The position numbers and the translations under genes were made by a program. The notes under the pieces are model-generated. The model made no database searches. It was given only the letters and a program-made list of their open reading frames with translations, and was not told the DNA's origin. 64,000 nt of DNA, taken from assembly GCA_964619785.1 (NCBI GenBank), contig CAZUGH010000003.1, positions 1 to 64,000 on the forward strand. Direction: 5' to 3'. This DNA is from CAZUGH01 sp964619785 (GTDB lineage Bacteria > Bacillota > Clostridia > Lachnospirales > Lachnospiraceae). Position 1 is the first letter of the stretch, and each line of letters starts with the position of its first letter. Shown piece after piece: positions 1-7,193 of this stretch.

Positions 1-27
1 GTCAACTAGATAGTTCCGTCTAGACAA

Positions 28-75
28 GAAAAGTCCCCATTCACATCGCATCAAATTGAGATATAAATGGAGACT
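28..75 (-). terminator. Rho-independent terminator of the CE4 deacetylase gene
   Basis: On the minus strand, just after the deacetylase stop codon, a 10-base inverted repeat (32-41 with 66-75, one mismatch) encloses a 24-base loop and is followed by a short U-rich run. The loop is long for a terminator, so confidence is moderate. Confidence 0.5.
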
Positions 76-89
76 CCTCTTACTATATA

Positions 90-1721
90 TTAGTTAGCAC
101 TTTTATAAACTTGTCCTGTTGTTAAAGTCTTACCTTTCATAGCAAATAATTCAGATACAGATACAACTTGAATATTGTTAGCTTCCGCATCAGTCAGCAT
201 CTGATCGATGGCTGCTGCTGTGTTAGCCTGGGTCATATGCATCAGTACAATATCTCCATCTTTTGCCTTCTTACCTGCTGCCACGATATCTGCCACTGAC
301 GCACCGTTCCAATCTACTGTATCAATCGAACAATCAATAAATGGTGCGTCAATGTATGCTTGCATTGTTTTGTTCACCGAAAGATTTGGTGGACGGAAAG
401 TGAAATTACTAAATCCAGTAATCTCGGTAAGCATAGCTTGTGTCTTACCAATGAAATCCTTAATCTTCTCTTCATTAGCTGGAAGTGAATCATAGTTAAA
501 TGAGTGATTACCAATCTCAAAGCCATTCGCTTGCGCCATCTTAATCTCATCAATGCCAGCCTGGCCCTTATTCGTAATCTCCTGACCAATATAATTAAAT
601 GTAGCATGAGCATTATGTGCTTTTAATGCTTTCTGAATAATCATTGAAGTACTTGTATCTGCTGTTCCTACTGGACCATCATCAAATGTATAGGCAACTA
701 ATTTCTTAGTCTTAGGAATACTATCCATCCATTCCTGATCTAATCCTTCATACACAAATGCTTTAGGTACAATCGTAGGTCCTGGTGTTGGTGTTGCTTC
801 TACAGCAGCTCCTGGTAATGGATAAAATGTATTTGGTTTTGCGATAAACTTTACACCAGTAATCTCGATACTTTTAAAATTCTCAACCACCTTAAAGTCA
901 CTAGTCATAGGCTGAATATTCAAACCATATACCTTAGTTCCTTTTTCAACGCCAGACAAATCTACTGTTGCTAATGTTTTACCACCAACGATTCCAAAAG
1001 AATAGGCTACTCCATCACCATAACCACTTAATGAAGACTCGTCTTCTGCAACTCCCACTTTTCCTTTTCCTAATGTGGAGCTATCACCATCTGTAAATGT
1101 CGCAACATAAGAAACTTCTAGTCTTGAAAAATAACTCAAATCAAATCTTGAATCAAACTGATCATGTAAATCCAATTTGTTACCAGTTGCAGTAAACACC
1201 TTGGTAGCAACCTTTGACATATCAATCACAATATCCTTAACTGCTTCTGGTGTTGCAGCAGGTTCCTTTGTTGGATCAGTATTAGTATTGCCTGGTGTCT
1301 GTGTTGCTGGTGTCTGTGTTACAGGAGTCTGTGTTACTGGTGCCTGTGTCACAGGTGTTTCATTCGTATTCGATGTCTTCTTAGCTGCTTTCTTAACTTT
1401 AACCTTGCATGTCAGCTTCTTGCTACCAATCTTAGCCTGAACAACTGCTGAACCTGCTTTCTTACCTGCAACTACTACACTACTCTTTTTCTTCTTGCTA
1501 AGGGAAATATACTTGCTTCCCTTCTTAATAGACCATTTTGCTTTCTTCTTACTGTTCTTAACCTTAATGGTCTTCTTGCCCTTCACACTAATTGTGATAG
1601 ACTTGCTGCTAAGCTTAACAGCACTCTTTGCTTCTGCGTATCTTGAAACAACCCCATATGACGTTAGCACCATCGCTACAGCCAATACCATACTCAAGAT
1701 TTTACGTGATTTTGAACTCAA
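90..1721 (-). CDS. Secreted polysaccharide deacetylase / putative acetyl-xylan esterase (CE4) with Lys-rich Ig-like and carbohydrate-binding-like modules
   Basis: This is a secreted hydrolase that probably removes acetyl groups from a polysaccharide outside the cell. A signal peptide comes first (basic start, then a hydrophobic stretch to about residue 30). Next are a very Lys-rich Big_2/Ig-like domain (about 35-110), a Thr/Pro linker of repeated VTQTP units, a beta-rich carbohydrate-binding-like region (about 160-305), a second Pro/Thr linker and a NodB domain. The NodB domain shows TFDDGP, GNHSFNY, FRPP, VDW and LMH. The second metal-binding His of the usual HxxxH motif is Tyr here, as in some acetyl-xylan esterase-type CE4 enzymes (recalled). 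I chose the TTG start at 1721 because GGAGGAG lies five bases upstream. An ATG at 1739 would put that Shine-Dalgarno inside the coding sequence. Substrate (xylan versus peptidoglycan or chitin) is inferred from the xylanase nearby. Confidence 0.82.
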   Translation of the reverse strand: MSSKSRKILSMVLAVAMVLTSYGVVSRYAEAKSAVKLSSKSITISVKGKKTIKVKNSKKKAKWSIKKGSKYISLSKKKKSSVVVAGKKAGSAVVQAKIGSKKLTCKVKVKKAAKKTSNTNETPVTQAPVTQTPVTQTPATQTPGNTNTDPTKEPAATPEAVKDIVIDMSKVATKVFTATGNKLDLHDQFDSRFDLSYFSRLEVSYVATFTDGDSSTLGKGKVGVAEDESSLSGYGDGVAYSFGIVGGKTLATVDLSGVEKGTKVYGLNIQPMTSDFKVVENFKSIEITGVKFIAKPNTFYPLPGAAVEATPTPGPTIVPKAFVYEGLDQEWMDSIPKTKKLVAYTFDDGPVGTADTSTSMIIQKALKAHNAHATFNYIGQEITNKGQAGIDEIKMAQANGFEIGNHSFNYDSLPANEEKIKDFIGKTQAMLTEITGFSNFTFRPPNLSVNKTMQAYIDAPFIDCSIDTVDWNGASVADIVAAGKKAKDGDIVLMHMTQANTAAAIDQMLTDAEANNIQVVSVSELFAMKGKTLTTGQVYKSAN

Positions 1722-1853
1722 AATAACTCCTCCAATCAATAGAATATTTTAATAAGATTTATCTTATATATAATTCTAAATCTATCTCTTGGCTTTGTCC
1801 AATATCAAGTATTTATATCATTTATTAGTTCCTAGTTATATAGAAATCTTTTT

Positions 1854-2363
1854 CTATTTAATTCTTCCATAAAATGGCGTCCAAGCATTCCTCATAAACC
1901 ACTCATATGCGCGATCTAGAATGAACAACGCGACCTGTCCTCCCACAATTAATCCAAGGAGAATCTTCCACGATATCGTAACGGAAATGAATAGTCCCGG
2001 TACCAAAATCACAGCAGGTATAAAAATCACATTAAACACCATATATCTGATAACCCAGTTTACCATCGCCTTACTCATATGCGCACGTACAATCTCACGT
2101 ACAATGATATAGATGCCAAATGCTCCATAGGTGAAACAATACATTTTATTGGGAAGTAAAATCACGCCAAGTACCAGACAGGTTGCATAAAAGACCATTC
2201 CCATTCTCGGTCCTGACATAGCAATAGCTGCACCAACCAAAAAGGATGCTGCAGCGGTAAAAAATAACGTATTTGATTCAATCATAGTACCCAAGAAAAC
2301 AAGCATGACAGAACAAGCCGCCATCAAGCTTAAATAGGCCATTTGTTTCGTCTTTACATGCAT
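1854..2363 (-). CDS. Multi-pass membrane protein, ECF-transporter S-component-like
   Basis: About 169 residues with five or six hydrophobic helices and little else, resembling small substrate-binding (S) subunits of energy-coupling-factor vitamin transporters. No ECF ATPase or T subunit is nearby, and no substrate can be named. The start at 2363 is preferred because GGGAGGAG lies about ten bases upstream; an ATG at 2387 would sit upstream of that site. The gene overlaps the 3' end of the DnaJ-like gene by ten bases, so translation is probably coupled. It is the last gene of the run zinc-ribbon, DUF5685, DnaJ-like, membrane protein. The ECF assignment is a weak structural guess. Confidence 0.65.
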   Translation of the reverse strand: MHVKTKQMAYLSLMAACSVMLVFLGTMIESNTLFFTAAASFLVGAAIAMSGPRMGMVFYATCLVLGVILLPNKMYCFTYGAFGIYIIVREIVRAHMSKAMVNWVIRYMVFNVIFIPAVILVPGLFISVTISWKILLGLIVGGQVALFILDRAYEWFMRNAWTPFYGRIK

Positions 2364-3046
2364 GAACAGAGGTCTCCTCCCATACATTCACATAATGAAT
2401 CTGCACACCAAAGGTCACAGCACATATTACCAGTTCCACATTCCGAGCCAGAGCGACCTGCACCACCGTAACCGCCATAGCCACCACCATAGTTGCCATA
2501 GCCGCCATATCCGCCAAAGCCTCCACCAAATGGACTCTGATAGCCACCGCCATTTTGGATTCTCTGATAATAGCTCATGAATTCTGCATTGCCAGGGTCC
2601 ATATCAACTGCTCGCTTCGCATGTTCCTTACCAATATCCTGCCTACCAAGTCCCATGTTCGCCACACTACTAAAGTAATACCATCTGGCACTTCTATTCT
2701 CTATCGACTCCAACACATTCAATGCCTCGTTGTATCTTCGTGCATTAATATAATTCATAGCTGCCATCAGGTGTGCATCCTCCTCGGACTGCCCTGTGCT
2801 CTGTGCATTTTGTCCATAACCATATCCATAACTTGAATAGGATGAACCATTTCCACTTTTTTCATCCATAATCTGATTATAAGCTTCCTGTACTTCACGG
2901 AACTTTTTCTCAACAGCTTCCGGAGCCTTAGCATTAATGTTCGCATCTGGATGATACTTGCGACTTAATTTACGATAAGCCTTCTTTATCTCGTCTTCAC
3001 TTGCGCCCCTGGCAACACCTAGGACTGCGTATGGATCATTTATCAT
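2354..3046 (-). CDS. J-domain (DnaJ-like) protein with Gly-rich and Cys-rich tail
   Basis: The N-terminal 70 residues form a J domain (DPYAVLGVARGASEDEIKK and then the invariant HPD within KYHPDAN), which recruits and stimulates DnaK-type Hsp70. A linker and a TPR-like helical segment follow (about 95-165, ALNVLESIENRSARWYY and similar). Then comes a Gly/Tyr-rich stretch (about 170-200), and the last 30 residues hold eight Cys. It lacks the CxxCxGxG zinc domain of true DnaJ, so it is a specialised J-protein rather than the housekeeping chaperone. The gene overlaps DUF5685 by eleven bases and the downstream membrane-protein gene by ten, indicating coupled translation. The Cys-rich tail could bind metal or a membrane partner; that is speculation. 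Confidence 0.85.
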   Translation of the reverse strand: MINDPYAVLGVARGASEDEIKKAYRKLSRKYHPDANINAKAPEAVEKKFREVQEAYNQIMDEKSGNGSSYSSYGYGYGQNAQSTGQSEEDAHLMAAMNYINARRYNEALNVLESIENRSARWYYFSSVANMGLGRQDIGKEHAKRAVDMDPGNAEFMSYYQRIQNGGGYQSPFGGGFGGYGGYGNYGGGYGGYGGAGRSGSECGTGNMCCDLWCADSLCECMGGDLCSCM

Positions 3047-3857
3047 TCATCTGTTTCCTTTCGTATTTTGTCCAAACTCCTTCATAAAGTATATTCCTAA
3101 GGAGGCAGACATCTAATTCGAGTGGCAGTTTTTCTAACGCCACTGTAGTTCTACCAATCTGCTGAACCAAAAGTTGCTTCACCATCTCTTCATATCCATC
3201 CTCATCACACCAAGTCAAAAATGGATTGTAACATCCCTTTTTTCTGTCATGGTCCAAATCCATATAAGCATCCATCAAGTAGATGAAGCGCCCCAAACTA
3301 TCACCAATTTCTCGCAACGTTCCAGCAAATGCATCCTCGCGAAAAATCATGAGTTCGGCCATTAGATGTCCAAACCACTCACTCACGGCTAGTGGGTCAT
3401 GCAAATTCTCTTTTTCACAACTTGCCAATCCCTGCAATGCCTGTTCAATGGCTGTACACTGTGTAGGGTACTGCTTTTTGATCTTCTTATAACGATGGGA
3501 AAATGTGCTCTTACCCAAGAGGCCAGACATCTTCTTCTCGTCCTCCCAATCATCCAAAAAATGATGGTAACATAAAGCAATATTCATATCCGCACCATAA
3601 TTCGTCACATCGTTCATCAGCATAAGATGTTTCTTATGTGGGTGGACAATACATGTATGCTTCTGAGTCTCTAGCGTATCTTCATAAAGAGACGTTAATA
3701 ATATAATAAGGAAAGTCATATCATATGTCAATGTCATCTGTCCAAAACGTCCATGTCTCTCCTTTAATCGCCGACATAGTCCGCAATAATAAGCATGATA
3801 ACGTTCATAATCCTTGACTTTCAATTCTGGCTTGTTAATTGTAACATATCCAAACAT
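3036..3857 (-). CDS. DUF5685 family protein
   Basis: A 273-residue protein of unknown function, matching what I remember of DUF5685 (N-terminal MFGYVTINKPELKVKDY followed by YYCGLCRRL). It is mostly alpha-helical. Two acidic clusters stand out, HHFLDDWEDEK in the first half and MDAYMDLDHDRKKGC in the second. They recall the paired Asp-rich motifs of all-helical isoprenoid synthases, but this is inference and not an assignment. The start at 3857 is set by GGAGG five bases upstream; an ATG twelve bases earlier would overlap that site. It sits between a zinc-ribbon membrane protein (35-base gap) and the DnaJ-like gene (eleven-base overlap), so the products probably act together. Confidence 0.8.
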   Translation of the reverse strand: MFGYVTINKPELKVKDYERYHAYYCGLCRRLKERHGRFGQMTLTYDMTFLIILLTSLYEDTLETQKHTCIVHPHKKHLMLMNDVTNYGADMNIALCYHHFLDDWEDEKKMSGLLGKSTFSHRYKKIKKQYPTQCTAIEQALQGLASCEKENLHDPLAVSEWFGHLMAELMIFREDAFAGTLREIGDSLGRFIYLMDAYMDLDHDRKKGCYNPFLTWCDEDGYEEMVKQLLVQQIGRTTVALEKLPLELDVCLLRNILYEGVWTKYERKQMNDK

Positions 3858-3891
3858 AATTTCCTCCATGCTGGAACTTTTCTATATAGGC

Positions 3892-4284
3892 CTACGTCCT
3901 TTTCACAAATTCCGTACCACACTTAGGACATCGGATTGCTATTTTCCCTTTTCCCTTTGGTACTCGTATTGTCTGTTTACACTGAGGACACTTAAAAAAA
4001 CGACTCGTGTCTTTCTCTCGAAACTTTCTCTTCCAGAGGTTTGCCATCGCTTGAACGGGGTGAAATAGTACCTTAAACTTATCATTTTCCCGTTGTCTCT
4101 TATATATGTTGCGTGACAAAACACGAAGCGCCCATATAATAAATATAGCATAGTTTAAGAATAAAATCACTCTAGATGATGCAAATATATTAATAACCGA
4201 TAATGCGAAATATACTACGACCATAAAGATTCCCAATTCATCCATACCATAACGCCCTGTCATCCACTGTCTAAATCGATTCAT
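3892..4284 (-). CDS. Small membrane protein with C-terminal zinc ribbon
   Basis: About 130 residues. Two hydrophobic helices (roughly 15-60) are followed by a basic segment and a C-terminal zinc ribbon (FKCPQCKQTIRVPKGKGK, then IRCPKCGTEF), with four Cys as two CxxC pairs. The ATG at 4284 has GGAGG eight bases upstream; a TTG two codons earlier is too close to it. The gene leads the run to DUF5685, the DnaJ-like protein and the ECF-like protein. The ribbon may bind nucleic acid or a protein partner at the membrane face; the exact function is unknown. Confidence 0.75.
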   Translation of the reverse strand: MNRFRQWMTGRYGMDELGIFMVVVYFALSVINIFASSRVILFLNYAIFIIWALRVLSRNIYKRQRENDKFKVLFHPVQAMANLWKRKFREKDTSRFFKCPQCKQTIRVPKGKGKIAIRCPKCGTEFVKRT

Positions 4285-4352
4285 CCTCAATTCCTCCTTA
4301 AAAAAGTTTAGAATAACTATAATACACTGAAATTGTGACGAATCAGTGAATT

Positions 4353-4392
4353 CAGAAATAAAAGGTCCTAGACCACACTTCGATCTAGGACC
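4353..4392 (-). terminator. Rho-independent terminator after the LRR surface-protein gene
   Basis: A nine-base perfect stem (4364-4372 with 4384-4392, GGTCCTAGA/TCTAGGACC) is followed on the minus strand by TTTTATTT. It lies 28 bases after the stop codon of the LRR gene. Confidence 0.85.
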
Positions 4393-4419
4393 TCTTGCAT
4401 ATTTATTGAATTCTCTTAA

Positions 4420-6033
4420 TTACAATTTCTTATTCTTGATTGATGAATATGCACTATATACTCTTGTACCATTTACCGTACGATAAGTTCTCATCTTATA
4501 GTAATATCTAGTACCCTTCTTACGCTTGGTATTGATATACTTCACGGTTTTACCTGAAGTAATTGTCTTAATCTTGCTATAAGTTCCCGACTTAGAAGTA
4601 GAACGATAGATTACATATCCACTTGCTCCTGCCTTCTGCTTCCAACTAATCTTAATCTTACGAGAGCTATACTTAGATAGTGTCACGGTAGGTTTTGCTG
4701 GTTTCGCTTTGCGGGAAATCACATTGGTGTAACTACCGAAGTACATCACGCCATTTACTTCACGATAAGCTCTCATCTTGTAATAATATGTAGTTCCACA
4801 GCTAAGTCCCGAGTTGATATAGCTTACTTTTGTTGCACTTGTAATTGTCTTAACCAGGCTAAATGTTCCTGTCTTAGAAGTCGAACGATAGAGACGATAA
4901 CCAGTTGCGCCATTCACTGCAGACCAAGACAATTTCAATTTATTATACGAATAATCTGCTGACGTAAAGGTAGTTGGCGTAGCTACTGTCAACGCATCAG
5001 AAACCATAGTTGATTTATCAACGTCAACGGTTACGGTAACTAGCTCCGTGCTTCCCTTAATTGCATACTGATAAGTAAAGGTTGCTGGCACCTTTGTCAG
5101 GCTAGACCAAACAATACTTCTCGTTGTGCTAAGATATGAGCCACTATTTGAAATACTTGTTGCAACAGGTTCTGTTGCATTGGCAGGAAGAATAACGCCA
5201 TACTGAGTTCCTAATGCAACACCTGTGAGGCGTGTTGAACTCTTTCTCAATTCAAAATTATTAAACGTGTTCGCTGGAAATGTGCTAATATCAAAGTTCA
5301 CTAACTCATTACCATCTCCATAGAATGCAACTAGTTTTGTTAATTTAGAAATATCCAATGTTGCAAGATTATTATCTTCCACATTTAATAAAACCAATTT
5401 TGTATTTCCTGATAAATCCAAGCTTAAGAGATTATTATCATTCGCCTGTAATGAAGTAAGTTCTGCTAACTTTGCAATATTCAAGGTTGCAATATCATTT
5501 GCTGAACATGATATTTTCTCAAGAGAAATAATCTGACTAACATCTAAAACCATTAATCTGTTGTAGTCCACATCAATCTCTTGCAGCTTAGGCAATCCAC
5601 TAAGTGAAGCAGTTGTCAACTTGTTATGTGACATCTTGATGCTCTCTAGATTATCAAAATCCTTCAATACAAGGGTCGTGATACTGTTATTATCTGCTGT
5701 CAAAGTACGAATTCCATTCAAGTATGTAATACCTGTCAAGTCGCTGATTGACTGTCCTGTCAAGTCCAAATCACCTGTATAATCAGATAATTCCTTCTTA
5801 ACCTCATCTGTCAAAACATCGCTATCTGTCAACTTTGTTGTTAATACTTTTTCATTCACAAAGCCACGGAAGTTTCCATCTGGAAATGCTGTCTTAAAGC
5901 TTACTGATACTGGTGTTGCTGTCGGTGCAATTGGTGATGGTGTTGGGTCTGTAGCCGCATTAGCCATCATACCTGGCATCATAAAGCATGCAAATAATGC
6001 ACACATGAATAGTCCTAATATCTTCTTTTTCAT
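4420..6033 (-). CDS. Secreted leucine-rich-repeat protein with two C-terminal fibronectin-III-like modules
   Basis: 537 residues. A signal peptide (MKKKILGLFMCALFACFMM, cleavage near ANA) leads into a short Pro/Thr linker, then about eight LRRs of the 21-23 residue type (residues about 95-265, for example LTSLQANDNNLLSLDLSGN). A beta-rich spacer and two tandem Fn3-like repeats follow (about 360-445 and 447-537), each ending YYYKMR-YR-VNG. The second Fn3 and the tail are rich in Lys and Arg. No LPXTG or SLH anchor is visible, so attachment may rely on the basic Fn3 modules binding wall polymer (inference). The start is supported by AGGAGG upstream. The likely role is a surface adhesin or carbohydrate-contact protein. 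A related Fn3-like tail ends the LRR protein at 42632-44050. Confidence 0.82.
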   Translation of the reverse strand: MKKKILGLFMCALFACFMMPGMMANAATDPTPSPIAPTATPVSVSFKTAFPDGNFRGFVNEKVLTTKLTDSDVLTDEVKKELSDYTGDLDLTGQSISDLTGITYLNGIRTLTADNNSITTLVLKDFDNLESIKMSHNKLTTASLSGLPKLQEIDVDYNRLMVLDVSQIISLEKISCSANDIATLNIAKLAELTSLQANDNNLLSLDLSGNTKLVLLNVEDNNLATLDISKLTKLVAFYGDGNELVNFDISTFPANTFNNFELRKSSTRLTGVALGTQYGVILPANATEPVATSISNSGSYLSTTRSIVWSSLTKVPATFTYQYAIKGSTELVTVTVDVDKSTMVSDALTVATPTTFTSADYSYNKLKLSWSAVNGATGYRLYRSTSKTGTFSLVKTITSATKVSYINSGLSCGTTYYYKMRAYREVNGVMYFGSYTNVISRKAKPAKPTVTLSKYSSRKIKISWKQKAGASGYVIYRSTSKSGTYSKIKTITSGKTVKYINTKRKKGTRYYYKMRTYRTVNGTRVYSAYSSIKNKKL

Positions 6034-6121
6034 TGTATAAATCCTCCTATTTTTTATTGCTACAATGCTATTCTAGCGGTGCATCATGGTAGATTTTGGT
6101 CAAAGTTGTGAAAAAAATGTG

Positions 6122-6973
6122 TCATTTTCCCTTTTTAGCCTTTTTGTAATGCAACGGAGAAACTCCATAATACTTTTTAAACAGTTTACTAAAGTAGTAC
6201 ACGTCATCATAACCGACTAAGCCAGCGATATGCTTTACTGTACCTCCATCGCTGCCTTCAAGAATCTCCTTGGCACGTTCAAGCCGTATCTTAATCAGAT
6301 AATTAATCGGTGACTCGCCCGTCTCTTCCTTGAATATTTTAGATATATATACCGGGCTCAGATACATGTTATGGGCAATCTGATCAAGTGAAATCTTCTT
6401 ATTATAATTCTCATTCAAATATGAGATAATCTTCTTAACCACATAATTCTTATTATTTGATTTGAAAATGTAACCATTCTGTGGTTTGTCTGGTTCTTCT
6501 GTATTCTCTCGTATAATCAAAAGAATCAACTGCATCAAATATGCTTTCAACATAAAATATCGTCCCGTCTTAGAGCCACGATACTCTGCCACTGTTGTAT
6601 ATAAAAGCTGATTCAATTCTTGGCGAAGCTCCGCTTTGCAATGCATCGTATAGCCATCACCTGGCAATAGAATCGTATTCGGTGGCATATTGCGAAAATG
6701 GAAATCATAAAAGCCAATGTAAAATTCTACTGGTGGATTCTCTGGGTCTACCACCTTATACTGATGGTGGATTCCTGGATTTGCTATCATTAAATCGCCC
6801 GGGTTGAGCATGTATTCCTGACCTTCAATGATATAACGGCACTGACCAGACAGTATATATGTCATCTCAACACAATCATGTACATGATAAATTCCTTCTT
6901 CTGTTGGTTTACCCTTTACAGCATAGAAAAAAGATGGATTAAAGTCGCCATATGTAAGATCAAATTGTTGCAT
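6122..6973 (-). CDS. AraC-family transcriptional regulator with N-terminal cupin sensor
   Basis: A sugar-responsive regulator. The N-terminal half is an AraC-type cupin (HVHDCVEMTYILSGQCRYI and PGDLMIANPGIHHQY). The last 100 residues are two helix-turn-helix motifs (ISLDQIAHNMYLSPVYISKIF and IAGLVGYDDVYYFSKLFKK) ending in the GVSPLHYKK signature. The start at 6973 has GGAGG eight bases upstream; an ATG at 6979 would be only two bases from it. It is transcribed divergently from the GH11 xylanase and so is the obvious candidate regulator for it. The effector is unknown; a xylan breakdown product is likely. Confidence 0.88.
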   Translation of the reverse strand: MQQFDLTYGDFNPSFFYAVKGKPTEEGIYHVHDCVEMTYILSGQCRYIIEGQEYMLNPGDLMIANPGIHHQYKVVDPENPPVEFYIGFYDFHFRNMPPNTILLPGDGYTMHCKAELRQELNQLLYTTVAEYRGSKTGRYFMLKAYLMQLILLIIRENTEEPDKPQNGYIFKSNNKNYVVKKIISYLNENYNKKISLDQIAHNMYLSPVYISKIFKEETGESPINYLIKIRLERAKEILEGSDGGTVKHIAGLVGYDDVYYFSKLFKKYYGVSPLHYKKAKKGK

Positions 6974-7008
6974 TCTCATACCCTCCTCGGTTCAAAATCT
7001 CTTCCTAT

Positions 7009-7036
7009 AGTATAACTTATTTTGAAAAAAAAGCAA
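7009..7036 (-). promoter_or_regulatory. Candidate promoter of the AraC regulator
   Basis: On the minus strand TTGCTT (7031-7036), a 16-base spacer and TATACT (7009-7014) lie 36 bases upstream of the AraC start. A copy of AACTTAT (7014-7020) overlaps the -10 box, which would fit autoregulation. Confidence 0.5.
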
Positions 7037-7122
7037 ATATTTACTTGTACAAATATGATAGATACATTGTCCTTTTCTTTCATAAGTAATGTATTATATT
7101 ATATATGCCTTGTTAATTTTTT

Positions 7123-7160
7123 AACTTATCGATAACTTATTTACATTTACCGAAACTTAT
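7123..7160 (+). promoter_or_regulatory. Three direct AACTTAT repeats upstream of the xylanase gene; candidate AraC operator
   Basis: AACTTAT occurs at 7123-7129, 7134-7140 and 7154-7160. Starts are 11 and 20 bases apart, near one and two helical turns. A fourth copy at 7014-7020 overlaps the divergent regulator's -10. Direct repeats on one DNA face are typical AraC-family sites. AT-rich DNA makes chance repeats possible. Confidence 0.45.
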
Positions 7161-7193
7161 GTTACATTGTTTTCGAGAAAGGGGGTTGCAAAA

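Noticed and set aside
1177..1440. Repetitive plus-strand frame rich in Val/Cys/Thr/Gly
   Set aside because: It is the complement of the Thr/Pro linker repeats of the CE4 gene.
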